64,000 nucleotides of DNA from Euclidia mi (taxonomy: Eukaryota > Arthropoda > Insecta > Lepidoptera > Erebidae). Shown here one piece after another: positions 36,078-47,339 of this stretch. The notes below the pieces were generated by a model. It did not search any database and was not told the DNA's origin. It saw only the letters and a program-made list of their open reading frames with translations. Made by a program: the position numbers and the translations under genes. The stretch spans positions 16,857,552-16,921,551 of the forward strand of contig OX123186.2 of assembly GCA_944739405.2 (NCBI GenBank), in the 5' to 3' direction. Within the stretch, counting starts at the first letter, position 1; each line of letters begins with the position of its first letter.

Positions 36078-36390
36078 TGTTCGGAATATGTTCGATCCTA
36101 ACGCTATACGGCACTGGTATTTAATAATAATAAAATCTAATTAATACAAATCTAATTAAAACAAATAAAATCTAATTAATCAACACAAATTACATTGTGT
36201 TTATAATCATTTCTTGTTGACTACAGGTTGTTGTTGTTTTTGTTGACCCGTCGCTCGATAGATGGCATTGGGATCGAATTAGATCGCGCTATGGTTTTGT
36301 TACACGATGAGGTATAAAAGGCCAGCTCTGAGGTACTGCATTTTATTGAGTATCACTGGACTGTAAGGCACCTTGTACCGATATTGTACA
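36078..36390 (+). repeat. 3' LTR of BEL/Pao element
   Basis: 313 bp. Unlike the 5' LTR it keeps a canonical GGTATAAAAGGCC TATA box near 36311. Other differences are a handful of substitutions and a TTG-rich indel near 36226. Confidence 0.95.
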
Positions 36391-36395
36391 GAGTC

Positions 36396-38000
36396 AAAAT
36401 TAGTGATTTTACTTATTCTACTCTCTTGGTGTTCTTTCTATCTCTACCCTCTTCTACGCTCAAGAACGTTTTGTTTAAGTACTTTTGGGTCTTAATATGT
36501 CACTGTGAATACGGCTACGGTAAGGTACTCGATACAACGTTAAAAGTTGCATGTCCATACATAGTAGAATTCCTGCCAACTCCCGACTACTTCCATATTC
36601 ATTTCATGTCAAGCTAAATTCTATTGAAGCCTGGTTCAGCTAGTATCATACAGAATGATACGTTTACCATAAAATAACATTCTACATGACGTAAATACTC
36701 CATTTTTATGTAACGTTCTATTATTTGCCTTTGCTTCCGCACGTTGGTAGCGATTATAGTGACAAAGTCTACATAAAGACATATTTATTTCTGCATTTTG
36801 GTTGTTAACAACACTTATACAAGTCAAAACCCTATTCTAGATGATGCCGGCTTTTTCCTAGCTAAATTACTTCTTGAGAAGAAAGTCCGTTTTTTCACTT
36901 CAATTTCTTTCATCTTTTCTTAATCTTTTAAAGTCCAGACAAAATGGGTTTAGTATGCGAGTACAATGCAGGCTATCGACTGACGCTATAGACTGACTCA
37001 GCCCTCTGATGGCCCACATTCAACAGCCATCATACGTAAGAAATGTCAGTTCGCGAAGTAGAGCCTTCATGAGAAGCAGCGGGCTAGAAGCTCATGGCCA
37101 CTCTTTTTATCGCTACGTTAGTCAAATCTAATATATAAATAAGCTTTACTACAGCTAAGCTTCGTCATTATCCAAGAAAAACAACAAACCACCACACATC
37201 CTTCTATCTTCATAAACTTTCAAGTTTCTAATGGTTATATTATATGGATGCAAAAGGCTTGATGTATCGGGAATCACGGCATGTATTGAAGCAATTAAGG
37301 CGCTGTTATACCTCAGAAACCGTTAAACGCCTAATTTTTCGTCGCGCAACTAGCCATAACTGTACATATTACAAGCTAGCAAAAAATAGAGCTTAAAGTC
37401 AAAAGTCTAAACTAATGACTTTAAAAAAAATATTTCATGTACATAAAATAGAATCACGGTAAAAAAATCACAAAAACGAGGCAGAAAATAATCTTTCGTC
37501 TCACTGTTTGCAATATTTTTATCGTAAACTGTCATATTTTATTTAATAATATTGTAGGAAACCTAATGAACTTACCCTATTTATTTTCATATTATTCGTG
37601 TATATTTCTTACAATTAAATAAAATCTGAAAAAACGTCTATGATTTTGAAGCTCGGTAGATCCCGTCAATATCAAACGCTTCGGCAATTTAAACCTTATT
37701 AGCATAAGCGGTGCACTGAGTGTTGGTTGCTAGTTTACACCCCGCCCAGACCTCATCATTCGGCTATGAGCCCTGTAAGAGATAGGTCATGTCGCTTGCG
37801 TCTCCGCTGCACGAAATTTTACGTAAACCTGTTTGTTATTGTAATACGCCGGTTTGAGTTCGTAATTTTATTTATGTTATAGACTGAATACTTTGAATCA
37901 AACAGACTTTTCATGTGACTATGGACACATATAATTAGGACGTTATTTTATATTCTTGTTGTGTTTCATGTTTCTGTGCTGATAATATAGAAAAACAAAA
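36396..38000. other. Unannotated stretch with a TTAA-associated repeat fragment
   Basis: Mostly featureless. At 37295 TTAAGGCGCTGTTATACC starts a block of about 50 bp repeated at 48891, and its terminal GACAGCGCCTTAA recurs inverted at 40730-40742. Possibly eroded TTAA-flanked elements. Confidence 0.5.
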
Positions 38001-39871
38001 ATGGGCAATAAGAGAAATAAAGTACTACGAAGGATTTGTATGAGAAAACGTCGTAATAAAAACACAAATTCATCCGTGGCCAAGTGAGTATGAAATATGT
38101 AACATTTTTACACAAATTATTCATATTCATAAGAGTCTTATGAGTCTTATGACTGACTATGTTATAGATTATCGATTATCCATCATATAATTATATGAAT
38201 TATTCTCACACTACACAGCTGCCACAGTTTTCAATATTTGAAATAGTAAATCATAAAATTGAATCATTTTATGTACATACACCTATCATTGCAAATTCTT
38301 TGGCTTGTCAGAGCGCCTGGAGCGCTAAGATGCCGCCACGACGAACAATAAACAGCGCTAATATGGCGCTCCGCAGTCCACACAAAAGCGGTAACTTATA
38401 TTGTATTATTGTGGTGTGAAAATAAACCTATTAGGTACATCGTGTAAAACTTTGATTATTCATATACTATTAGGTATGTCTTAGTACATCCAATATTTAT
38501 TTAATTCCTAAAAAAGAGGAGGAGAGGCGGGATGTGCCCGCTTCCCCTCCAACTGCATTTTCTATCTAGGCGGGAAACTCACTTATAACTCCTCTGGTGT
38601 ATAATTTAGAACCATGTGAAAACTATGGTGCGTAAAATAATTGTAATAATTATATACTTACTCATTTCTTTTCTTTTTCAGAGAAAATATTGTAGGCGAC
38701 CCATACTCTATCAAAGCCTATGAAGATGCACGACCTGAACCAATACAAGGCCGAAGAGTCATAAATATACCATATTTTATCCAGCAGCTTCAAAATATAT
38801 CCAGCCATAGTTCTTTATTTAACTATAATTTTAAAGACATGTCTCTGATAGGAGAATCTAGAAATGGTTTATTATCAAAATATAAATTTATATGTAATAA
38901 GTTTAAACAAGAATTTGTTATCGCAAATGATGATTATGTAGAGAGATAAAGTGTTAACATAAATATAGCTGCGGTCACAGGAATCACTTCATTGGGCATT
39001 GGATATTCGCAATTCTAAGAAATAACTGCTTGCATGGATATACCAATTTTTTCTGCACTAACTTATATCAAACTTCAGGACACTGTCTATGAAAAATGGG
39101 AAGCAGCTGCCATTCAATTTCTGCCATTCATCTATGGAAAAAGATGCAATACCTGAACGTGATGTAGCGGCATCACGTTCATTCACGTTCGTTGCTGACG
39201 GATAGAGGAATAGCAGAGACTGGTTCGAATTGCGTTAGAATATGTTGACAGCTTAAAATTTTGGTATAGTGGCAAAAAGAGATAACAGCAGTAAAGCCCA
39301 CTGAGTTAAAAACATATTGTACAAATCGAATATTTGCAATGTAACAGGAGTTGCGTATTGAGTAGAAAATGAACGACTGGCTTTGCAACAACTGGCGAAG
39401 CAAGAAAATGTAACAATCGAGCCTTGAGGATTATTCGTGGACAATGATTATCCGTTTATTGGTGCCACGCCAAATGGATTAATAGGTCCATATATATAAA
39501 ATGTCCTATAGTTGCCTATAAGAATGGCCTGGAAAATAGTATAAGAGCAAATAAAATACAAATATGGAATCATGCGAAAAAAGTGAACTGACTGTTTGAA
39601 AAATGTTAATTTGGTGTGTGGAGTTGCGAAAGTATACCACAAAAATATAAATTATAGAAAGAGATGATTTTTCTGGGAGACGAAAATCAAAGCAAAGCTT
39701 GTGGCGTTTTATATGAATTGGCTGCTGCCTGAAATTGTTGATTCTCGTCAAGCTCGAGGGATGGCATTGCGATATCATGGAGAGGAAAATGTTTCATCAG
39801 TGCTTGAAGTTTCTTTGATTCCTCGCCGTAAAAGGAAATTAAATGAAAATATGGCAAATAATAAGTATTGA
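38001..39871 (+). pseudogene. Mutator-like transposase/YqaJ exonuclease-like gene, spliced, decayed
   Basis: Exon 1 starts at ATG 38001 (MGNKRNKVLRRICMRKRRN, a basic N-terminus) and ends at 38083 before GTGAGT. The acceptor TTTCTTTTTCAG ends at 38681, and joining them keeps the frame (AKENIVGDPYS). Exon 2 encodes GRRVINIPYFIQQL and NINIAAVTGITSLGIGYSQF, like the Mutator-like transposase domain found in many insect elements. It then encodes LALQQLAKQENV and GLFVDNDYPFIGATPNGLI, the YqaJ-type exonuclease core, ending PEIVDSRQARGMALRYHGEE and TGA at 39869-39871. Stops at 38947-38949, 39016-39018 and later, plus frame changes in 39130-39660, mark it as dead. AATAAA lies downstream near 39996. Element ends were not found. 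Confidence 0.75.
38084..38681 (+). other. Intron of the Mutator/YqaJ-like gene
   Basis: 598 bp, GTGAGT donor at 38084 and a pyrimidine-rich TTTCTTTTCTTTTTCAG acceptor ending at 38681, phase 2. Confidence 0.7.
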
Positions 39872-41164
39872 AGCCTCATCACTGTACACACTGCCTTTAA
39901 CTTTCGATGAGAATAAAAAAAACCTGCCGGGTTGTAGCAGACAGCTAGGTACCTTTTGATGAGCTGTAAACTCTGTATTTTGTTAGTAAATGATAAATAA
40001 ATATATTGTTTGCCCTTTATATCGTGTTTTACTTAAGATAACATTCATACATAGTCCCCTAGCTTTATACCGGTTGGGGTGGGCATAGGTTTAAAATTAT
40101 GTGACGTCGTCGCTGACGCCGTCCGCCACTACTCTCGGCTTGTCGCTCGCCCTCCCACCAGCAACCTTTATATACCGTGGCGCAGAAGTGACCGGTCGCC
40201 CTCGCTGGCTGTGCCGCATCGAAGATAAGTGGTCTCTCTTCCCTGTGTGGCGCCGGAAACACGTTCCTTTAAGACATTCGAATTTCGTGACCCTCTTCTA
40301 TTTTTGTTTAGAGTTAAAATTGTTTAGAGTCAGTTTTCTTTTCTTTAACTTGCTAAAGGTTGTGTAGATTCTTTTATAGAAATAAACAAATTATTATTTG
40401 TTACCGAAATCTTGGTATTTTATTTTACCAAATAGCGTTGACGTAGGTATTTACCTACTTTCATCAAATATGAGAACAAAAATTGCGCTATGCCTGTAAT
40501 GTACAAACAGATTGATTTTCATTATAATAGTTTAGGAAAAGTCAATATGATATATAAATTTAAATATCTCAATTCAATATACTAAAACGTTTTGCTTGCG
40601 TTTTTGAAATATTGGAATACAGATGTCGCCAGAATACGGCCGCACGCGACGACTTGCAGGGGGGCGCCCCGCAGTAGTGCGCTTCACCCCCTCTGCTTCA
40701 CCCCCTCAATTACCTAAACATTCGCTTAGGACAGCGCCTTAATATGTTAATTAGCTGCGACACGCGACCGACTCGTGACGGGGATATGTCGGGCATGACA
40801 CACAGTGTGCTATCGTCAGATTATTGTTTAATCCCTGATATAATACTATTAACCCTCTCTGTGTTGCAAGGCATGTAATTCAAAGTGCTCAGTGTGAGAT
40901 CCAATTAATTCCGTGGGTGTCGAAAGAGGTGCCTAAGAAATAATACCTATTATACACGAAGCAAGTATTAACTTTGAGAAGAGAACAAAAGCTTGACATG
41001 AAACTTATTCTAACCCGTCTGTCCAGCGTGGAATAGTAGACCAATCCTCCTAAGGACTAACTATGCTATTGTAACGCGAATTACTAGTGACTTATTACTA
41101 TGTCCAGCAATAAACTACAACAACCTGTATGATGATGATAATAATCTACCACCCTTGTAAACAC
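39872..41164. other. Unannotated stretch with possible solo LTR
   Basis: About 40100-40410 has a TTTATATACC box followed about 220 bp later by AATAAA, G+C-rich upstream and T-rich downstream, as in an LTR, but no terminal duplication was established. A GCTTCACCCCCTCT direct repeat lies at 40681-40707. Inverted GACAGCGCCTTAA at 40730-40742 resembles the repeats at 37295 and 48891. Confidence 0.35.
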
Positions 41165-41322
41165 GAAAGTGAATGTTTGTTAGGTATTTCTTCTCGCAAA
41201 AAGTACAGAACGAATTATGATGAAATTTTGCAGTAATATAGATCTCACATCAGAGTAGGTTATGCCTACAAGCTTGTCGCTATAACCGACGCCCACGCGC
41301 GCGAAGCCGTGGGCAGTACTAA
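41165..41322 (+). mobile_element. Helitron-like 3' end
   Basis: Ends with a 7-bp perfect stem GCCCACG (41291-41297) and CGTGGGC (41308-41314), then AGTA and CTAA (41319-41322). A hairpin a few bases before CTRR is the Helitron 3' terminus (family knowledge). Upstream text (AAAAAGTACAGAACGAATTA) is of the same kind as other Helitron-like tails. The 5' end was not found. Confidence 0.6.
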
Positions 41323-41900
41323 GTCTTACTATATTTGGGTGAATTTCAACAGGTCCAATAAAATCTTCATTTCCGTGAATTTTTTATTCTTCTACTTTAG
41401 AACAAGAAATAATAGTGTTTACTCAAGTTTTTGATAATATATGTAATGTTGCTTAATATCTAGCAGATAGCTTAAAAAACTAACGAGATATACAAGATTA
41501 AAAATTTCGTGCCACGGCGATGAAACATGCATGCACGGCAATGAAACTTGCCTCCACGGCAATGAAAGAACTGTGCCACGGGAATGATAGAATCAATCCA
41601 CTGTAATGAAAAAAATCCAACAACACATGATATTTTTTATATAATATACTTACCTGAATTAGATACATCCATAGGCTCTGAGAGAGAAAGGCATACACTA
41701 CACACACATACGCTCTTTTTACCCTCTTCTCAATAACCTTCTCGCATCGGAGTAAAATTAATCAAAAAGTTAATAGAATCAACGCAACACAATCATTTAT
41801 TTGAAGTTCCTTCACACAAAAATTAACAAATAATAAGATTCTTTTAAGTATCTTATTCTTTGCTTAAGTATGCAATAGCTATTGCTTACAATATATACTT

Positions 41901-43587
41901 CATCATCATCATATCAGCCTAGAGACGTCTACTGCTGGACATAGGCCTCCCCCAAGGTTCTCCACACAGACCGATTTTGAGCCGCCCGCATCCAACCGCT
42001 TCCCGCGATCTTAACCAGATCGTCGGTCCACCTTGCAGGAGGCCTACCCCTGCTCCGTCGTCCGGTACGTGGTTACCACTCCAGAACCCACCTGCCCCAA
42101 TGGCCATCGGTTCTTCGCGCTATGTGCCCATTGCCACTTCAGCCAGGCTATTCGGAGAGTTATGTCAGTGACCTTGGTTCTCCTGCGGATCTCCTCATTT
42201 CTGATTCGATCACGCAGGGAAACTCCGAGCATAGCTCTCTCCATCGCCTTCTGAGTGACCCTGAGTTTTCGGATGAGGCCCATAGTTAGCGACCACGTCT
42301 CAGCGCCGTAGATCATCACTGGCAATACACAATGGTCAAAGACGTCTTGAGACACTGCGGGATATCGGACGTGAAGCTATGCCGTAACTTCCCGAACGCC
42401 GCCGCCCAGCTGAGTTGGATTCGACGAATGACCTCTTTCTCGAAGTTGGACCTACCCAATCGGATCATTTGTCCCAGGAAGACGTACTTGTCGACAACTT
42501 CGAGTGTAGAGTTCCCAACCTGGATAGGCATAGGTACGATATGGACGTTAGACATGATTTTCGTCTTGTCCATGTTCATCTTAAGACCTACTTGTTGGGA
42601 GACTCTACAGAGGTAATTGTGCTGAGGTCTTCCATGGTCTCAGCCATGACTACGATATCATCAGCAAATCGAAGATGAGTGATGTACTTGCCGTTGATGT
42701 TGATGCCGAGTCCTTCCCAGTCCAGAAGCTTGAAAACGTCTTCCAGCGCAGCGGTGAAGGGCTTCGGAGATTTAACATCTCCCTGCCTCACCCCTCGCTG
42801 TAGCCGAATAGGTTTTGAGCTCTGGTCCTGGAGGCGGACTGACATGGTGGCGTTTTCGTACAAACACTTCAGCACTTCGACATATCGATAGTCAATTTGG
42901 CACCGTTGAAGAGACTGCAGCACTGCCCAGGTTTCGATCGAATCAAAGGCTTTCTCATACTCCATAAACGCCAATCATAGAGTCTGGTTATAGTCCTCGG
43001 ACTTTTGTATCACCTGCCGCAGCGTACGTATGTGGTCTATGGTAGAAAACAGCTTATAGACGTGACTCACAAGTGAGATGAGTCTGTTGATGAGTTCTTC
43101 AAAAGGGTTTTGTCGCCCTTCTTGAAGAAAAGCACCACCACACTTCTGTACCATGCCTGAGGCGTTTTGCCCTCGAGTGTGACGGAATTGAATAGCTTCC
43201 GAAGCATTTCCACAGTAGGTGTGCTGTCAGCTTTCAGAAGCTCTGTAGTTATTCCGTCGTCACCCGGTGCCTTGTTGTTTTTTAGTTGATATAGGGCTAC
43301 ACTAATCTCGTGCATGCTGACGTCCGGGATATCTTCGGTATAGTACCGGGTCAATCCAGCTCTAGGGTCAGTGGCTGGAGTAGTAACAGGTGTTCGTGTA
43401 GTCGTGTATAGCTGTCCATAGAACCGTTCAATTTCCTCCAGGAACTGAGATTTGGACGAGATAATTCTGCCATCCTCCGTCTTCAGCTTTGTCACCTGAC
43501 TCTGCCCGATAGACAAATGCCTTTGGAACACTTTGGTACCCTTATTCCACTCGATCACCTACCAAACACATGATGAGCCACACCCAT
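41901..43587 (-). mobile_element. 5'-truncated LINE inserted in the motif-array element
   Basis: A perfect 11-bp target duplication AATATATACTT (41890-41900 and 43588-43598) bounds the element. The 3' end is a GATGATGATG tail at 41901. Minus-strand coding blocks in order: 43067-43558 (RT N-terminal, LKNNKAPGDDGITTELLK), 42588-42974 (YEKAFDSIE, GVRQGDVKSP, catalytic FADDIVVMAE), 42316-42579 (NMDKTKIMS) and 42044-42355 (YGAETWSLT, the C-terminal region). RTE/Jockey-type RT without its endonuclease. An internal deletion near 43060 and several frame changes make it dead. Confidence 0.92.
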
Positions 43588-43760
43588 AATATATACTTAA
43601 CTTTAAATAATATAATAGGGTCGCTTCTTAATTTTTCGTCGCTTTTGTTCGGACAATATTTTCTTTCCTTTCTCTCCTCTTCCGATAGTCTCGGTTTAGG
43701 CATCTTGGCTTACTAAAAATAAACAATCCATTATTATGTTTATAATTAGACTGTAGTATA

Positions 43761-43884
43761 TGTGAGTGAGTGAGTGAGTGCGTGTGATTGTGTTGTGTGT
43801 GTATGTCATGTGAGTGTGCGTGTGTGTGTGAGTCTGTGAGTCTGTGTGCGTGTGTGTGTACGTGTATGCGTATGTGCGTATGTT
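43761..43884 (+). repeat. GT/GTGA microsatellite
   Basis: GTGAGTGAGTGAGTGAGTG followed by impure TGTG/CGTG/TATG repeats. Probable length-variable locus. Confidence 0.9.
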
Positions 43885-44450
43885 TGAATGTCTATCATGT
43901 GATGGAGTACCAAATATACTTATATAATTTTGTAAGGTTAATGTGGAAATCTCTTTTTGTAGTTGACTGTACAGTACTGATTGTTTTTGTTCTTAATCAT
44001 GCCGTGGCGATGAAAACATATGGCACGGAAATGAAACAACTGGTAATGGCAATGAAACAAAATTGTTTTAAAAGGCATGGCAATGAAATTTTATTTCATC
44101 CCCGTGTCTTTTTTTCATTGCCATAGCAAATTTTGCCCCCGGAAACCACGGCAATGAGAGCACGGTGATGAAAATCAAGGCAAAACAAGAGTAACCAACA
44201 TCAAGTAACCAAAAATCTATTAATAATTTACAGTAATTAACACATCACAAATAAACATAAGATAAATCGAATGCTTAATCAAAAGGACAAACTTATTCAA
44301 ATAGAAGTTAGACCTATCCATGGCGATGTAAGGAAAAATGTCCAGTAATATAAAAATCGAATACTTACGTGGTGCATAGGGTTCCCACCAAGAACTTAGG
44401 GTCCCAAGCCAACCTCACCTGCAAGTGGTGCACCTGCCAATCAACGGACG

Positions 44451-44590
44451 AGGCTCTGGCAAATAAAATATCCCGATAAGCGGCAATGGGCTCGCCACGT
44501 ATTACGTGGGATCAAAACACTGGCGAAAAGTGGGCGTTTAATATGCCTCTGCTTACCCCTTCGGGGAAGCAGGCGTGAGTATGTATGAAT
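44451..44590 (+). repeat. SINE family A, 3' part
   Basis: GGCAATGGGCTCGCCACGTA, TTACGTGGGATC and the CTTACCCCTTCGGGGAAGC tail with GGCGTGAGTATGTATG. 5' truncated, inside the motif-array element. Its ATGTATG end resembles the LINE tail at 11540 more than other SINE copies do. Confidence 0.75.
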
Positions 44591-45183
44591 ACTTACGTTT
44601 ATAGCGCGAAAACGCAGGCACGTATACACGTCGTTCCACGTCGAGTACCAAGCGACACTATTGTGCAACGCTTAGCGCACAGGGTTGGGGGACGCGAGTC
44701 CTTAGATAAAACAATATTCTTAAATATATTTAGGACATGGCGATGAAAGGTAGTTCTAGGACAAATGCATTTTTATTTACCATTCGTTGTATTGTTTAAA
44801 TATATGAATAAATGTATTCCGTAAAGATACTTTAACTATTCACGTATCAAATAAAACTAGGTTTTTATATAAATAACCAATAGTTTTTTATCAATAATGT
44901 ATAATATACATCATGGTGATGTGTGGACAAACACGGCAATGAAAGATTTCGAGGTTTAATATTTTTTGGAGTATCTATTAATCCTATTTAATTAAATATT
45001 TAGTGCTACACATAGATTACTATTTCACCTAACCAGAAAAAAATGTTAGAACATTATAACTATGTTTTATAGTACCGATTTAATTGATGCCACGTAATTT
45101 TTGTTCCCGGGAAATTCACCCATTTAAAATACTGAAATTTTACAATACAGTCAGTATAATATCATATTTACTTACTTGATACT

Positions 45184-45475
45184 TGATTGCACGGGCTGTT
45201 TCCGCAACTCCACGTCTTGGCGCGTATTTTGCGTGCGGGTGGGAATGGTGTCTTCATTCGAGCCACCCCAGCTCTTCGAGGAAGGCCAGCAGACTCTTGA
45301 TGTGGCCCACTGCCTCCCTCAGGGTGCTGTATCTCGTCAGGTACTGCTGCCTGTACTGTGCGACCTCAGGGCAGTCGAGGAGCAGGTGGGCTGCCGTCTC
45401 GTCTGCTGCCATACAGGCCCTGCACAGCGGGCTGTCGGTGATACCTATAGTAAATAGGTGTTTATTAAAGAATCC
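45184..45475 (-). pseudogene. R1/Jockey-type LINE C-terminal fragment with Cys-His motif
   Basis: Minus-strand frame: TGHGFFNKHLFTIG, then CRACMAADETAAHLLLDC (C-x2-C-x8-H-x4-C), then EELGWLE and a stop. The Cys-His cluster after an RNase H-like LTGH motif is the C-terminal nucleic-acid-binding region of R1/Jockey/I-type LINE proteins. Upstream RT is absent. Plus-strand frames over this region are shadows. Confidence 0.75.
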
Positions 45476-45630
45476 GTGTCCTGTGTAGTAGTATCATATT
45501 TAACAGCAATAGTTAAAATAATTTGAGAATCTTCATTTTGTCTTGTACTCTGAAAGTGACATAATTTAAAATAACGAAGGCCATTTTAACCACGCTAACA
45601 CGAGGATAATTGTTTAGCGTCTGAATAATT

Positions 45631-46378
45631 TGTAAGCGATGCCAGATATTCTATTAAAGGCAAACGTCTGCAAATATATCTTTATATCTTTATTTTACAG
45701 ACACGTAACAAATAACGAAAAGGGTGATGAAATTAAATTGGTGAGGAGTCTGGCAAGGTGGTTGATGAATGTCAACAGACATTTCTTATTGCGAGCAACT
45801 TAAGTACTTGTTACTAGTAGTAGGCACCGAAAGCCTAGCCCAACAAACTGCTTCGCATAAAGTATAATGAAAATCCACTGCGCACACCACTGACTTTTCA
45901 AAGTTATCTGGACATTCAATAGTTTACATATTTTATCAATGGCAAGGTCAGGGATGTACCTACCTATGTCGTGATTTTGAATCCGAGACCCTATTATGTA
46001 TAGGGTATCTGTGTGTAAGCGATGCCAGATATTCTATTAAAGGCAAACGTCTGCAAATATATCTTTACATCTTTATTTTACAGACACGTAACAAATAACG
46101 GAAAAGGGTGATGAAATTAAATTGGTGAGGAGTCTGGCAAGGTGGTTGATGAATGTCAACAGACATTTCTTATTGCTAGCAACTTAAGTACTTGTAACTA
46201 GTAGTAGGCACCGAAAGCCTAGCCCAACAAACTGCTTCGCATAAAGTATAATGAAAATCCACTGCGCACACCAGTGACTATTCAAAGTTATCTGGACATT
46301 CAATAGTTTACATATTTTATCAATGGCAAGGTCAGGGATGTACCTACCTATGTCGTGATTTTGAATCCGAGACCCTAT
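45631..46378. repeat. 365-bp tandem duplication (383-bp period)
   Basis: 45631-45995 is repeated at 46014-46378 with only a few substitutions and one inserted base; an 18-bp linker TATGTATAGGGTATCTGT lies between. No coding content; each unit contains TTTTACAG and GAGGAGTCTGGCAAGG blocks. A recent local duplication, or an assembly repeat. Confidence 0.9.
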
Positions 46379-46649
46379 GCATAGCAGTGACTTGAAATCG
46401 TTATATTTAGAATCAAGTTAATCTACTACCATGAAAAGTTTATTGTATTTTCGTTGGTTTCATAGCCTCCTGAAATTATTTACTGCTTTTGCATCGTAAA
46501 ATAAATATAGGCTGTTCCTCTTAAATATAAATATAAAGCAAAGATTTTTATGGTCTATTACAAATACTTGAAAAATAACCGTTCAATAATATATTTCATA
46601 TCGATTTAATCACAGACCGTTGTCGTATCGTTTATTACAAAATTATATT

Positions 46650-46696
46650 ATTTTTATTGAGAATCGAGCACGTATTGCTCGATTCTCAATAAAAAT
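46650..46696. repeat. Perfect hairpin, 21-bp arms, 5-nt loop
   Basis: TTTATTGAGAATCGAGCA at the arm end pairs perfectly with its inverse; loop CGTAT at 46671-46675. No TTAA or other duplication at the ends. Confidence 0.95.
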
Positions 46697-47040
46697 ATGA
46701 CGAAGGGTTGCTTGATTTTTGGCCGGTATCAACACTTCACAGTTTGTTATACGTTCACGCCAATTCAAATAAACAAAACTGACTATAATTATTTTGGATT
46801 TCTGAACACGAAACGAGTGACAGTTTCTAGGTACTTGTTGCCCGCTCGAAGTCTCCAAGAGAAGTGATAGTTGTCTTGCTCCATTGAACGTCAACCGTCA
46901 CCCCCTTCTTCAACTGTAGCAAACGTCACACTAGACTCTGTCGAAGTGCGCCATCTTCACACTTCCGTTTCGTAGTCAGTTGACATCAAGTTGTCGTTTA
47001 AAAAAAAAGAAAGAAAATTCGACGTTTGAATAACACATAA

Positions 47041-47220
47041 TTTTACTAGTGATCTAAGCTTTTCAAATTTTCGTTTGAGTCTGCGTTCTCAGTTCGTAAG
47101 TAAAATCTCTCGCAATACAGGTTTTAAGTGTCCGGGAACTGCTTTAATACAACAAGTAGAAAGAAAAATAAAAATCTTACTGCGAAACGTACTCATGACC
47201 ATTCCGATAAATATAAAAAT
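47041..47220 (+). repeat. Inverted-pair repeat, arm 1
   Basis: The core 47059-47153 is about 95% identical to the reverse complement of 48612-48716; similarity fades outward. On the minus strand it encodes REILLTN then ERRLKRKFEKL, interrupted by a stop, shared with arm 2. It could be an exon-like relic or element end. Confidence 0.75.
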
Positions 47221-47339
47221 GTTTCAATTTATTGCATCTGAGTCATGCATCATTTGCATCGGAGAGAGTAAGTCATTTGCTGTCTCAAAAGGAAGCTATT
47301 CATTTTGTCATTTTTATCATGACAAGTGGAGCTTCTTCA

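Larger units (their letters stand above)
28776..36395 (+). mobile_element. BEL/Pao LTR retrotransposon with target duplications, decayed
   Basis: LTRs 28781-29091 and 36078-36390 begin TGTTCGGAATATG and end ATTGTACA. They are flanked by the 5-bp duplication GAGTC (28776-28780 and 36391-36395). The interior encodes, in order, a DUF1759-type Gag, zinc knuckles, aspartic protease, RT with YMDD, RNase H and integrase with DUF5641 end: the BEL/Pao order. It is broken by a hAT-like insertion after the 5' LTR, a frame change in gag, stops at 32786-32788, 34256-34258 and 34845-34847, a frame change near 34380 and a TTAA MITE at 34529. Confidence 0.95.
41337..45121. mobile_element. Element with about 18 dispersed CAYGGCRATGAAA motifs, unknown family
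   Basis: GGGTGAATTTC at 41337-41347 is inverted as GAAATTCACCC at 45111-45121, and both are flanked by ATTT (41333-41336 and 45122-45125). Between them the 13-bp motif occurs at 41365r, 41513, 41534, 41555, 41577, 41599, 44003, 44024, 44045, 44076, 44094r, 44113r, 44147, 44161, 44319, 44736, 44912 and 44932 (r means reverse strand). Minus the LINE insertion it is about 2.1 kb. Clustered short motifs near both ends suggest transposase-binding sites of a non-autonomous DNA transposon. No transposase frame was found. It could instead be a diverged minisatellite. Confidence 0.6.

Noticed and set aside
40065..40367. Overlapping open frames on both strands
   Set aside because: G+C-rich composition makes both strands open; the region looks LTR-like rather than coding.
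41513..41611. CRISPR-like repeat array
   Set aside because: The repeat is only 13 bp, the spacing is irregular, both orientations occur, and the context is eukaryotic.
42332..42678. Plus-strand open frames of 87-94 codons
   Set aside because: Antisense to the LINE reverse transcriptase on the minus strand.
45176..45488. Two overlapping plus-strand open frames of 93 and 101 codons
   Set aside because: The minus strand encodes the LINE Cys-His region; plus-strand frames are its shadows.
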